From JBBQTU01 sp038213005 (GTDB lineage Bacteria; Planctomycetota; Phycisphaerae; Tepidisphaerales; Tepidisphaeraceae), in the NCBI GenBank assembly GCA_038213005.1, contig JBBQTU010000025.1, positions 1 to 27,803 of the forward strand: a stretch of 27,803 bases of DNA. Direction: 5' to 3'. Shown here piece by piece: positions 18,286-27,048 of the stretch (positions are counted from its first letter, which is position 1; every line of letters begins with the position of its first letter). The notes beneath the pieces were generated by a model. It worked only from the letters and a program-made list of their open reading frames with translations. It was not told the origin of the DNA and did not search any database. Position numbers and translations under genes: made by a program.

Positions 18286-19653
18286 ATGTCACGCGCATCT
18301 GCATCGTCGGTTCTCCTGCTGATCAGTGTTCTGACCGGCGGGTGTTCGGTCTTCCCTTCGGCCGGTGAGCCCACCCGGCCCACCCAATGGTTCGCGCAGC
18401 AGGAGCCCGTTGCCCAGCTCCCGGCCGAAGATCCGGCCTCAAACACCTTCGTCTTCGCCGGCCCAGACCGCGTCCGCACCGTGACTTTTGCCAAGGGCGA
18501 CTCGCCGGAACTCCTGGGCGTCGACGGCCACAAAGTCCCCCTTGGCAAAGGCGTGCAGGAGATCTTCTTCAGTCCCGACGGTGAGCACTACGCCTATGCC
18601 GGGCAGCTCAGCACCGGCCACGTCGCCGTGATCGATGGCCAGCCCCGCCCGGGCCTTGACCCCCGCAGCGACATGACCATGAGCGCTGATTCCCACCATC
18701 TGGCCTATATCGTCGGCCTCAAAGACGCAGACTGTGCCGTCATCGACGGACAACTTCAGCCTTCGCGCGGCATGGCCCTCGGTTCGATCAGCCTCAACAA
18801 CAACGGCAGGCACTGGGCCTATGCCGTCACCGATCGATCCAAATCCGGCGGCGAGCACATGGTGATCGACGGCATCCGAAGCGCCAGGTATGACCACATC
18901 CTGTCTTACCAGTACCAGGGCGATGACCTCTACTACACCGCCTCGCGCGACAAGCAGCAATACATGGTCACCCCCGCAGGACCCAGCCAGCCGCACGAGG
19001 CCGTCAGCGACCTCTTTGTCAGTCCGAGCGGCAAGCGGCTCGCCTGGCTGGTCAGCGACGCCCAGAAGCAGACGGTCGTCGTTCAGTCCGACAAAGGCTC
19101 GACCCACATCCCCCTCAACGACAACGCCCGACTGCTCGCCATCGCCAATGATGGCCGCGCCATCTGCGTCACCGGCGACAAAGGCGACTATCAGGTCGTC
19201 ATGGGCGACAAACAACTGCCCGCCAATGGCCTGCCCGTCTCGGCCATCACCGACCCGTGCAGCCGCCGCGTGGCGGCCATTGTCGTGGATCGCGGCCGCA
19301 ACCTCTCCCAGGGCCTGATGCTGACGACCCAGACCCAGCACGTGGAGCTCGATGGGCAGAAGCAGCCCGAATACCTGATGGTGCGCGGCCTGACCTTCAG
19401 CCCGCGCGGCACGCACCTGGCCTATTGGGCCATGCGCCCCGACCTCCGCTGGGCCCTGGTCGTCGACGCCCAGGAAACCCTGGTCTTCGACTCCCTCCCG
19501 CTCGGGCAGAACCGCAACTGGTCCGTCCCGGTGACCAGCCCTGCTCCGATCACCTTCATCGACGACCGCACGCTCAAAGCCACGGGCATCAACGGCCGCA
19601 CCGTCAGTCGCGTAACCCTTAAGGAACGGGGCCGAAATAACTTTCCGATTTAA
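18286..19653 (+). CDS. Lipoprotein with WD40/TolB-like beta-propeller repeats
   Basis: Predicted exported lipoprotein of unknown function. The signal peptide ends in the lipobox LTGGC, giving a mature N-terminal Cys20. The body has at least five propeller-type repeats with the 'SPdG..lAY' signature: SPDGEHYAYAG, SADSHHLAYIV, NNNGRHWAYAV, SPSGKRLAWLV and SPRGTHLAYWA. Several are followed by a V/AVIDGQ-type strand. The last nine residues (ERGRNNFPI) are encoded by the terminal repeat of the IS element inserted at 19623, so the native C-terminus was replaced. Without the IS the frame would continue through KLLETPGFGLGF to a TAA at 21198-21200, overlapping the end of fabF; whether this was the original end is unclear. 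Confidence 0.8.
   Translation: MSRASASSVLLLISVLTGGCSVFPSAGEPTRPTQWFAQQEPVAQLPAEDPASNTFVFAGPDRVRTVTFAKGDSPELLGVDGHKVPLGKGVQEIFFSPDGEHYAYAGQLSTGHVAVIDGQPRPGLDPRSDMTMSADSHHLAYIVGLKDADCAVIDGQLQPSRGMALGSISLNNNGRHWAYAVTDRSKSGGEHMVIDGIRSARYDHILSYQYQGDDLYYTASRDKQQYMVTPAGPSQPHEAVSDLFVSPSGKRLAWLVSDAQKQTVVVQSDKGSTHIPLNDNARLLAIANDGRAICVTGDKGDYQVVMGDKQLPANGLPVSAITDPCSRRVAAIVVDRGRNLSQGLMLTTQTQHVELDGQKQPEYLMVRGLTFSPRGTHLAYWAMRPDLRWALVVDAQETLVFDSLPLGQNRNWSVPVTSPAPITFIDDRTLKATGINGRTVSRVTLKERGRNNFPI
19623..19643 (+). repeat. IS terminal inverted repeat, left
   Basis: A 21-bp exact inverse complement of 20942-20962. It is translated as the last residues of the lipoprotein gene. Similarity continues weakly inwards (CGAT at both ends). 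Confidence 0.9.
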
Positions 19654-20879
19654 GCGGCTGCGGGGATGACCCGGTAGTTCCATTTGGGCAGCAAGTCGTC
19701 GAATATAATTTTCATGTTTTGCTTGAATCCCTTCGCGCACGTGCGCCCAATCTCGTACACCTTGTCGAGGATGTCCACCGTCACCTTCAACCCGGTGCTG
19801 GTCTGGGTCTTCTCCATCAGTTCCTTGACAACCTGAACCGTGTGAAACACCACGCCCTGGCAGGCGCGGGTCACATGCGGAAACAGGCGATGCTCAATCG
19901 GGTTGTACTTCGAGCAATACGGCGGATAGTACGCCACGCGGTTCTCCAACCCCAGACGATCCGCCAAGGCTTGCAGTTGCTCCTTGAACACATATCGGCT
20001 GGCACTATTGGAGCCTCCGCCATCACACAACCGCAGCAGCCGCTTGCCCTGTGGGTATTGCCTCTGCCCTTCCTGCCGCCACCAGTGCTCAATGCTCTCG
20101 CAGGCGAACTGCTGGTCTCGTGGCTGGTGCCCAGATTGATATGCCCCCGGTTGTGTTTCAGGTCGTACGGGCCGTGTGGGAACACCGCGCCGCTGGCGGC
20201 CGATGGGAAGTCGTGATTGAACACCTCAATCGCCTCATGGGTGACAGCTTGCCCTCGCGGTAGAAATTGCCCAAAAGTTATTTCTTCTTCGTGTCCATGC
20301 TCAATACCGGGTCACCGGCTTCCATATACTGCATCCTGAGTCGGCCGATGTTCTGGAACTGTGGGTTGCGGTCGGGATGACGCGGTCCCATCGCCTTCTT
20401 CTTCCTCGGCTTGCGTTTGACATACCCATGTTTATTGAGGAGGTATTTGACCACCCATTTGCCGGCCGGAGTGCCCCGCTCTCCCAGAAGCTTGGAAATC
20501 TCCCGCCGTGTCAGATCGGTCCACTTGAACTGCTCCCGCATCGGATCGCCGGCGGTGTGCTCCGGCAATACCTCCAGAAAGTTCCGCTCCACTTGCGGGC
20601 AGGTCTCAATCAGGTGTTTCCGTCCGCCCCCTTTTTTCGGACCCGGCCAGCGGCCGCGTCCTCGATCTGCTCCAACTCCTCGCGTCCCTGCTGGATCGTG
20701 TTGGGATCGCATCTCAGCACCCGCGCCACGTATTCCAAACCCCCGTGCCCGAGTTTGGCGACCTCCACCGCCGCATACCGCCTCCGGTCCTTCTCCGACA
20801 GAGAATCGAAGAACTTCTTCATCGCCCGCCCAATGAACACACTGTAGCATTGCATACAGTCATCCTTGGCTGAAAACAC
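19650..20879 (-). pseudogene. ISAzo13-family transposase, frameshifted and interrupted
   Basis: The pieces read in order on the minus strand. First is a helix-turn-helix N-terminus (MKKFFDSLSEKDRRRYAAVEVAKLGHGG, about 20822 downwards). Next is the GGGRKHLIETCPQVERNFLEVL segment with WTDLTRREISKLL and VLSMDTKKK. Then come FNHDFPSAASGAVFPHGPYDLKHNRGHINLGTSHET and CDGGGSNSASRYVFKEQLQALA with YYPPYCSKYNPIEHRLFPH, the catalytic-core segments. Breaks: a frame change at A6G5 (20627-20637), a TAA at 20278-20280 after DTKKK, a one-base shift near 20240-20255 (before THEAIEVFNHDF) and another near 20115-20125 (before QQFACESIEHWW). The first could be a -1 programmed slip at A-AAA-AAG; the others are decay. 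It cannot make a full transposase. Confidence 0.88.
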
Positions 20880-20941
20880 CTATGGATCCTCCCGGCCACG
20901 TTCAGATCATAAACCACAGGCAAATCCTGCGGAAGATCGTC

Positions 20942-20962
20942 AAGTTATTTCGGCCCCGTTCC
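20942..20962 (-). repeat. IS terminal inverted repeat, right
   Basis: Exact inverse complement of 19623-19643, followed by TAA, the second copy of the presumed target duplication. Confidence 0.9.
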
Positions 20963-21126
20963 TAAGCTGCTCGAAACTCCTGGCTTCGGACTTGGGTTCG
21001 GCGGGGATGGAAAGGTTCTCTTCTGTCATTGGCCATGCCTTTCCTCGAACGAGCAAATGCCTGTGAGCGACATTTTACCCCGTTGGATGGCCGGACAAGG
21101 TGGGCAGGCGGGACGCCGCTTCTATC

Positions 21127-22413
21127 TTACTCCCACCGTTTTACCACGACAGTATCGTTCTGGCCGCCGAAGCCGAAGCTGTTGGACATGGCGACGTTAA
21201 CCCTGGCGGCGCGGGCCTTGTTGGGCACGTAGTCCAGGTCGCACTCGGGGTCGGATTCGGTCAGATTCATCGTGGGCGGGAGGATCTGGTCGCGGATGGC
21301 CAGGACGCAGGTGATCAGTTCGACCGATCCGGCGGCAGCGATGAGGTGGCCCATCATGCTCTTGATGGAGCTGACGGGGACCTTGTGGGCCAGTTCGCCG
21401 AAGACCTTCTTGATGGCGACGGTTTCGTTGCCGTCGTTTTCCTTGGTGCCGGTGCCGTGGGCGTTGATGTAGTCGACCTGGCTCGGCTGGAGCTGCGCAT
21501 CGGCCAGCGCGGCCTGCATGGCTTTGACAGCGCCCATGCCGTCGGGATCCTGGTCGGTAATGCGGAAGGCGTCGGCGGTTGAGCCGTAGCCGACCAGTTC
21601 GGCGAGGATCTTCGCGCCGCGCTTCTGGGCGTGTTCCAGGGTTTCAACGATCACCATGCCCGAGCCTTCGCCCAGGACAAACCCGGCGCGCCTGGCATCA
21701 AAAGGACGGCTGGAGCGGGGAGGATCTTCGTTGAAGGTGGACAGGGCGGTCAGGCGATTGAAACCGGTGACGCCCAGGGGATGGATCATCGAGTGAGCGC
21801 CGCCGGCGATCATGACGTCGGCATCCCCGCGGCGGAGGATTTCCATGGCCTCGCCAATGGCCTGGGTTGAGGCGGCGCAGGCGGTAAGGCAGTTGAAAGC
21901 CGGCCCCCGTGCGCCTGTCAGGATGGACAGGTGCGACAGCGGCATGTTGGGTTCCTGCTCCAGTTCGCCGGTGGGGTTCATGGAGGCGGCTGCGAGCTGG
22001 GCCCACTTGACGGCATCGAGTTCGGTGGAGCCATCGTGCCAACCGGCGAGGGCGGCGCGGGTGTAGGCGTCGAAATCGAGCGAGCCTTCGCCGGAGCCGA
22101 GGTAGATACCCACACGATCGAGGTCGAGTTTCGCTTTGTCCATGCCGGCGGCGCGCCAGGCCTGGGCGCAGGCGCCCAGCGCGAACCGAGAGTTGCGGCC
22201 GGCGGCGGTGTGCTTGCCGGTGATGTCGTTGATGTGGTTCTTGAGGTCGTACCCCTTCACTTCGGCGGAGAATGTCGTCGGGAAGGTCGATGCATCAAAG
22301 ATCGTGGTGTAGTCGATGCCCGACTCACCATTGAGCAGTCGCTTCCAGACCGACTCAATGTCGTGCCCCATTGGGGTGACCCAACCCATCCCTGTGATAA
22401 CTACTCGCTGCAT
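21127..22413 (-). CDS. Beta-ketoacyl-ACP synthase (FabF-like, active ketosynthase)
   Basis: Decarboxylating condensation enzyme that extends an acyl chain with malonyl-ACP. The 428 residues have the full KAS-II fold: RVVITGMGWVTPMG at the start, the nucleophile Cys179 in CLTACAAST, His319 in YINAHGTGT, Lys351 and His356 in KSMMGHLIAAAG, and the closing NSFGFGGQND. All catalytic residues are present. I chose ATG 22413 because GAAGG lies about 7 bases upstream; the open frame extends much further but through the preceding gene. It starts two bases after the stop of a catalytically dead ketosynthase, so the two are probably made together and may form a heterodimer. It could equally serve general fatty acid synthesis, but the pairing suggests a specialised acyl or polyketide chain. 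Confidence 0.92.
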   Translation of the reverse strand: MQRVVITGMGWVTPMGHDIESVWKRLLNGESGIDYTTIFDASTFPTTFSAEVKGYDLKNHINDITGKHTAAGRNSRFALGACAQAWRAAGMDKAKLDLDRVGIYLGSGEGSLDFDAYTRAALAGWHDGSTELDAVKWAQLAAASMNPTGELEQEPNMPLSHLSILTGARGPAFNCLTACAASTQAIGEAMEILRRGDADVMIAGGAHSMIHPLGVTGFNRLTALSTFNEDPPRSSRPFDARRAGFVLGEGSGMVIVETLEHAQKRGAKILAELVGYGSTADAFRITDQDPDGMGAVKAMQAALADAQLQPSQVDYINAHGTGTKENDGNETVAIKKVFGELAHKVPVSSIKSMMGHLIAAAGSVELITCVLAIRDQILPPTMNLTESDPECDLDYVPNKARAARVNVAMSNSFGFGGQNDTVVVKRWE

Positions 22414-22415
22414 GT

Positions 22416-23711
22416 TTAGACCTTCTTGAATACCAATGCTGCGTTCTGGCCGCCGATGCTCCAGACGCTGGAGACGGCGACGGTCACGGGTTGTTGCCGG
22501 GCGGTCGCCGAGAGATTGAGCTTCTGTCCGCCGGCGACGCTGGTGGTGTTGATGGCCGGGGGAACGGTATCGCTGGCGATCGCCAGGGCGGCAAACGCGA
22601 CTTCGGCGGCGTTGCCGGCCTCCATGTTGCCGGTCTGGCTCTTGGGCAGCGACATCGGGATGTCGGACAGGGCTGATCCGAATGCCTTCTGCAACCCGGC
22701 CATTTCGGCTTTGTCGTGCGTGGGCTGGCCGGTGCCGCAGGGGATGAGGCACGAGACGTCGGCAGGCTTCACGCCGGCGTCGGCCAGGGCCTTGGCGATG
22801 GCGAAGCCATAGGCATGGCCGGAGGGGTCGGGGTCGGAGACGCTGTAGGCATCCTGCGAAGCGCCAAAGCCGGCCAGTTCGCAATAGATCCTGGCGCCGC
22901 GGGCCTTGGCCTGTTCGTATTCCTCAAGAATCAGGAGCCCACCGCCTTCGCCGAGGACCGAACCGGCCGCCGCGGTGTCGAACGGGCGGAGCGACTGTGC
23001 GGGCTGGTCGTTGCTGGTGGCGTTGAGACGTTTGAGCAAGGTCTGGCGCATAAAGGCCATGGGGTTCAGGCGCGACTGGGCCCCGCCGCAGATGGCGAAA
23101 TCGGCGTCGCCGCGCTGGATGGTCCGAAACGCCTCCCCGACAGCGAGGTGCCCCGAGGAGTCGGCGCAGGTGATGGTGTTGGAGGGGCCTTTGAGGCCAT
23201 GCACGATGGTGACATGGCAGGCGAGCATGTTCGGGAGGTACTTCAGGAGCCACAGAGGCGTGAGCTGCTGCATCCCTTCGGTGCCCCATTTCTTGAGGTC
23301 CAGGGCGTCGCCATTGCGTGCGGCGTGGAAGGCGGCCGTGAGTTCGTTGAGTTCGGCGGAGATCAGGCCTGCCCCGATGTTGCAGCCGAAGCGATCGGAG
23401 TTGAACGAGGGGGAGTCGGTGTAGGCTTTGGAGAGGATGCCGGAGGATTTGAAGGCGTCATCGGCCGCCACGACGGCCAGTTCGATATCCCGGGCCATCA
23501 CCTTGGTGGCTTTGCGGTAGCTCTTGGGGACGTAATCGCCGATCTTGTAGCCGGGCACCTGCCCGGCCACCTGGCATGGGAAGGCAGAAGGATCAAACGC
23601 GGCAACCCGGGCGATGGCGCACTGCCCCGCGACCAGGTTCTGCCATGACGCAGAGGCCCCGATGCCTAGAGGGGAGACGATGCCAATTCCGGTAACGACG
23701 ACTCTTCGCAT
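22416..23711 (-). CDS. Ketosynthase-like protein lacking the catalytic triad (chain-length-factor-like)
   Basis: The 431-residue thiolase-fold protein of the KAS family opens with RRVVVTGIGIVSPLG, has a GSVLGEGGGLLILE segment, and ends VSSVWSIGGQNAALVF. Ungapped alignment with its neighbour puts Asp184 (TCADSSGHL) at the nucleophilic cysteine, Cys325 (IPCGTG) at the first histidine and Asn362 (KSQTGNMEAG) at the second, so all three catalytic residues are replaced. This resembles the KS-beta/chain-length factor of type II systems, although here it precedes the active partner. Cys182, two residues before the aligned position, is unlikely to be the nucleophile. I chose ATG 23711 (AGGA 6 bases upstream) over TTG 23729. 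Confidence 0.88.
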   Translation of the reverse strand: MRRVVVTGIGIVSPLGIGASASWQNLVAGQCAIARVAAFDPSAFPCQVAGQVPGYKIGDYVPKSYRKATKVMARDIELAVVAADDAFKSSGILSKAYTDSPSFNSDRFGCNIGAGLISAELNELTAAFHAARNGDALDLKKWGTEGMQQLTPLWLLKYLPNMLACHVTIVHGLKGPSNTITCADSSGHLAVGEAFRTIQRGDADFAICGGAQSRLNPMAFMRQTLLKRLNATSNDQPAQSLRPFDTAAAGSVLGEGGGLLILEEYEQAKARGARIYCELAGFGASQDAYSVSDPDPSGHAYGFAIAKALADAGVKPADVSCLIPCGTGQPTHDKAEMAGLQKAFGSALSDIPMSLPKSQTGNMEAGNAAEVAFAALAIASDTVPPAINTTSVAGGQKLNLSATARQQPVTVAVSSVWSIGGQNAALVFKKV

Positions 23712-23738
23712 GCGCTGTCCTGAGTTCAAGAGGCCCGG

Positions 23739-23766
23739 ATTGTAGGTGAAGAAGGCGCGGGGGCAA
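23739..23766 (-). promoter_or_regulatory. Candidate promoter of the ketosynthase pair
   Basis: On the minus strand TTGCCC (23766-23761), a 16-base spacer and TACAAT (23744-23739), giving a leader of about 20-25 bases before ATG 23711. Immediately upstream lies a direct 9-base repeat (23771-23788, TGCCAGTTC twice on the + strand) that could bind an activator. Confidence 0.45.
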
Positions 23767-23861
23767 GGTCTGCCAGTTCTGCCAGTTCAGGTGAAAGCGG
23801 GCACCAATCGGTGACCCTCATAGTGGGCCAACGGATTGAGCGGGCGATGTGGCGAGTGTGC

Positions 23862-25046
23862 TTATTTTGTGGAGGGCAGGCGGCGGCGAAAGCGGAGTCC
23901 CAGCATGCTGAAGAAGAAGCTGGAAAAGACGGTCTGAACGCCTACTGTCACCAGCATCGTTGCCGGGATGACCAGACGCATGACGCGCTGGGGGTCCAGG
24001 TTTCCGAAACTCTGGCTTGCCCAGTCGGCGACCGACGCGGCCGCCAGAGCTATGCCAGCTAAAAGGACCAGCAAGCCGGCGACGAGTCCTGTTTCCAGCG
24101 TGAACAGCGAGTAGAGCCGCTTGAGGGTCGGGTCTTCGGGGAGCAGTCCCTCCTCGAAGGCGAAGATGCGGGCGAAGAGCGAAAAAAGGGTAACCTGGAA
24201 GCCGATCGCGACCATCGCCGCGAAATAGACCATGGTGTGAACGCTCAACGTCACGGCCCCGATGTGAACCGGCCCGAGCATGAGTCGCGCCACGCCGCCC
24301 GCGCCTGTCAGCGTCAGCAGCAACCCCGGATAGAGCAGCAGCCACCGCGGGCTGAAAAGCAGCATGAAGCGCAGGTGTCGCCAGCCGTCGCGCCAGGGAC
24401 GCAAATGGGGAGGGCGATTGCGGCCGTCGGGGCTGAGGGTGGCCGGCACCTCTTCAATCCGCAGTTGCAGCAGCGTGGCTTTGATCACCATCTCGCTGGC
24501 GAATTCCATCCCGATGGTGCGCAGATCCATCCGGCGAAAGGCGGTGGCCGAGAACCCCCGCAGGCCGCAGTGAAAATCTCTGGCCGGACAGCGAAACAAC
24601 AATCGCCCGATGGCTGTGAGGATTGGATTGCCAATGTGGCGGTTTTTCCAGGGCATTGCCCCGGGCCTGATCGCTCCGCTGAAGCGGTTGCCCATGACCA
24701 GGTCCGCGCCGTCGCGCAGCCGCTCCAGCATTGGGCCGATCTCGGCGAAGTCGTAGCTGCCGTCGGCATCGCCCATGATGATGAACTTACCGCGTGCCGC
24801 GACGGCGCCCTGAAACAGAGCCGCACCATAGCCGCGCACGGACACGCAAACCACCCGCGCCCCCAGGCTGTTGGCAATCTGCTGCGAGGCGTCGTCCGAG
24901 CCGTTGTCGGCGATCAGGATTTCCGCCTCCACCCCGCTTGTCGCAATAAACGCAGTGGCCTTGCCGATGCAGGCCGCCAGGGTCGCCGCCTCATTGAGGC
25001 AGGGCATGAGGATGGTCAGTTCCACTGTGCCGGGTTGAGCGTTCAT
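23862..25046 (-). CDS. Family 2 glycosyltransferase with C-terminal membrane helices
   Basis: Predicted membrane-bound polyprenyl-phosphate sugar transferase (DPM/DPG-synthase type). The 394 residues have a GT-A domain at 1-230: ELTILMPCLNEAATLAACI, EILIADNGSDDAS, RGYGAALFQGAVAARG, and the nucleotide/metal motif MGDADGSYDF (Asp93, Asp95). These are followed by DLVMGNRFSG and RDFHCGLRGFS. About four hydrophobic helices follow (about 240-385). ATG 25046 overlaps the stop of the preceding gene (ATGA). It probably loads a sugar onto a lipid carrier for the GT-C-like protein encoded just upstream in the same operon; donor sugar unknown. Confidence 0.9.
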   Translation of the reverse strand: MNAQPGTVELTILMPCLNEAATLAACIGKATAFIATSGVEAEILIADNGSDDASQQIANSLGARVVCVSVRGYGAALFQGAVAARGKFIIMGDADGSYDFAEIGPMLERLRDGADLVMGNRFSGAIRPGAMPWKNRHIGNPILTAIGRLLFRCPARDFHCGLRGFSATAFRRMDLRTIGMEFASEMVIKATLLQLRIEEVPATLSPDGRNRPPHLRPWRDGWRHLRFMLLFSPRWLLLYPGLLLTLTGAGGVARLMLGPVHIGAVTLSVHTMVYFAAMVAIGFQVTLFSLFARIFAFEEGLLPEDPTLKRLYSLFTLETGLVAGLLVLLAGIALAAASVADWASQSFGNLDPQRVMRLVIPATMLVTVGVQTVFSSFFFSMLGLRFRRRLPSTK

Positions 25047-26716
25047 GGTGCTGCCTTTCGTGAGGCGAGTGCGCCGCAAAATGGGAGGGTGATGAACAGC
25101 CACAGCAGAACGTACAACGGCGATAAATAGCGAGTGTCCATGGCGGCGAAGGAGGTGGCATCGATCCATGCCAGCATCGCCAGACGAAGCAGCAAGGCTC
25201 CGCCGATGGCAAGCAACAGAAGCACGACGTCAGGATGATATCGCCGCCACCGCGGAAACGCGAGGATGCAACACGCAGACGCGGCAATCAGGACGATGCT
25301 CAGGATTTTATAGACTTTGCCCAGCACTCGTCGGACAGGCTGGCGCGCTGACTGGGGCTGATTAAACGATGGCCGCGTGGCGGCAGTGGCGCTGTGTGTA
25401 ATGGCACCGACATGGTCGATCAGGGCCTGCGGACCGATACTCCGATCCCGTCTGCGCTCCAGGTCGTCCAAGGCCATCAACCGCCGCATTCCCGACAGAA
25501 AGGCAACGCGCGCTGGGGACAGGTAACGAAAATCCAGCGGCGGCGTCAGGGTCGAACGCCGCGGACCCGAGGGCAGAACGCCGCGGTCGCAGGCGAGGTT
25601 GATCTCGTCGGCCATCGTGCGGTAGAAGCGCAGGGCCTCGGCCGCGTTCCGAGGCTTCTCGCTCACCTGGACCGCATCGCGGAGTGCCCACATGAACCAG
25701 CCGCCGGCGATGTCATATTCACAAGTCGTTTGACTGCTGTTACTGATCCAGCCCCGGCAGTGATCGCCGTCGAGATAGGGGCGCAGCCGGGCGAACGTGG
25801 GACTTGCCGCATACGCCAGTTCGCGGCTCTCGCGGGGTACGGGAATCCGAGGATGGAATTGCGACGGGCGAATGCGTGTCAAAGCCCCATAGGCGTCCAG
25901 GAACGCCGAGCTGCGAAACTCCAGGGTGGTGTATTGACCGTACTTGATGCGGTTCATCAGGCACACGCCATTGATCATCACCAGTGTCATGGCGACACCG
26001 GCCAGGCATGCCAGACTCCGGCGCCAGCGGTCGACCGTCGCACCTTGCCAGACGCGCATGAGGCACGCTGCCAGCAGCAATCCGACGCTGGGCATCAGCC
26101 ACAAACCCTCCTCGCGGGTAAGCCAGAACCAGCCGAAGGTGAAACCCAGGCCGCAGGACCAGGCGAGCACCTGCCGCAGTGGACGCGTGGCGCGTAACAG
26201 CAGGCCCAGGGCGCATGCCAGAACCAGTCCGGACAAGGCGGGATAGATCCCTTCCCGCGTAACGTGTGCCAGCGAGCCCGTGGGAAAGCTCGCCGGGTGA
26301 AATAGCAGGCTGGCCAGCAGTGACAATTGCAGGACAGAGGGCCATCGCCAGGGCCGAATTGCCAGCAGAAACAGAAGACAAAAGGAAATGTAGAGCAGTT
26401 GCTCGGCCAGCAGCAGCGGAATATGCAGGGCATAGTTGGCAGCTATGTACAGCGGATATCCGGGTCCTTTGGCCAGCGTAAGTTCGTCGTACTTGCCCAG
26501 CCAATGGCCATGGATAATGGAGTCGGCGAGCCGCACGAACAGCGCATCGTCGTGCGGCGCGATCGGTCTGGCCGCGATGCTCAGATCGTTGGTGAGCCAC
26601 AGTCGAAGCAGGACCAGGGCTCCGATCGCGGCTATCGACCACCCAAGGCCGCTGGGTCGCCACCGGCGGCGGTTGGGGAGTCTCTGCGTTTGCAGGCCTT
26701 GGGGTGTCTCGCTCAT
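25043..26716 (-). CDS. Multi-helix membrane protein, probable GT-C glycosyltransferase
   Basis: The 557 residues have about ten or more hydrophobic helices. The first external loop contains PIAPHDDALFVRLADSI and later LAKGPGYPLYIAANY. An acidic pair in the first loop followed by a 'K.P.YP' type segment is a hallmark of lipid-sugar-using GT-C enzymes (PMT/ArnT class). A large soluble loop lies at roughly 290-470. I chose ATG 26716 (AAGG 7 bases upstream) over TTG 26752. It is translationally coupled to the GT2 gene, a combination common where a polyprenyl-phosphate sugar is made and then transferred outside the membrane. No specific family name can be given with confidence. Confidence 0.7.
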   Translation of the reverse strand: MSETPQGLQTQRLPNRRRWRPSGLGWSIAAIGALVLLRLWLTNDLSIAARPIAPHDDALFVRLADSIIHGHWLGKYDELTLAKGPGYPLYIAANYALHIPLLLAEQLLYISFCLLFLLAIRPWRWPSVLQLSLLASLLFHPASFPTGSLAHVTREGIYPALSGLVLACALGLLLRATRPLRQVLAWSCGLGFTFGWFWLTREEGLWLMPSVGLLLAACLMRVWQGATVDRWRRSLACLAGVAMTLVMINGVCLMNRIKYGQYTTLEFRSSAFLDAYGALTRIRPSQFHPRIPVPRESRELAYAASPTFARLRPYLDGDHCRGWISNSSQTTCEYDIAGGWFMWALRDAVQVSEKPRNAAEALRFYRTMADEINLACDRGVLPSGPRRSTLTPPLDFRYLSPARVAFLSGMRRLMALDDLERRRDRSIGPQALIDHVGAITHSATAATRPSFNQPQSARQPVRRVLGKVYKILSIVLIAASACCILAFPRWRRYHPDVVLLLLAIGGALLLRLAMLAWIDATSFAAMDTRYLSPLYVLLWLFITLPFCGALASRKAAP

Positions 26717-27048
26717 GCGTTGCCTTGCGTTTTTACACGCGTCAGGAGACAAGGTGCCGATCGTCGCGCGCGAGGGCGGTCTATTCGAGCAAAGGGATGA
26801 TCGTGACGGAACGGGCTGGCCGGCCGGACAAACGAGAGGTTCGCAGGGGAATCCGAGACCATTGTCCGGCCATTAGAACACGCGGCCATGCGAATGCCAG
26901 TAGAGGAAGCCGGCAACGACAATGCCAAGCGAAATGATCCATGTCGGACCGTGAAATGCAACCGTGGAGAAAAGTGGTCGGATACTCTGAAACTTTTCAT
27001 CCTCGGCAGCATCTATTACGCTGGACTGACAACATCGAAGGAGTCTTT
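26717..27048. other. Divergent intergenic region with an inverted repeat
   Basis: It separates the minus-strand glycosyltransferase operon from the + strand secreted-protein gene. It contains a perfect 10-bp inverted repeat, GGCCGGACAA at 26822-26831 with its complement at 26862-26871. No convincing promoter pair and no gene are visible. AAGGAG at 27038-27043 is the ribosome site of the next gene. Confidence 0.6.

Larger units (their letters stand above)
19623..20962 (-). mobile_element. Degenerate ISAzo13-like insertion sequence
   Basis: The 1340-bp element is bounded by perfect 21-bp terminal inverted repeats (19623-19643 and 20942-20962, beginning GGAACGGGGCCG). The flanking TAA at 19620-19622 and 20963-20965 is a plausible 3-bp target duplication. 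It carries one minus-strand transposase of the ISAzo13/Rhodopirellula type, broken in several places. It is inserted into the 3' end of the lipoprotein gene. Confidence 0.88.

Noticed and set aside
17580..18548. Long minus-strand open frames (up to about 320 codons) across the aldo/keto reductase 3' end and the tandem 216-bp repeats
   Set aside because: The translation repeats itself with the DNA repeat, overlaps real genes on the other strand and has no start signal or domain; it is a by-product of the repeats.
20966..21126. Acyl carrier protein or terminator between the IS and the FabF-like gene
   Set aside because: No 'DS(L/M)' carrier motif and no hairpin with a T-run were found in this 161-base stretch.
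22414..22884. Upstream extension of the FabF-like frame
   Set aside because: It lies in the partner ketosynthase gene in another frame; a ribosome site and the KAS N-terminus mark ATG 22413.
23156..23186. Cys182 of the partner ketosynthase as an intact catalytic cysteine
   Set aside because: Ungapped alignment to the active neighbour places Asp184 at the nucleophile, and both catalytic histidines are also replaced.
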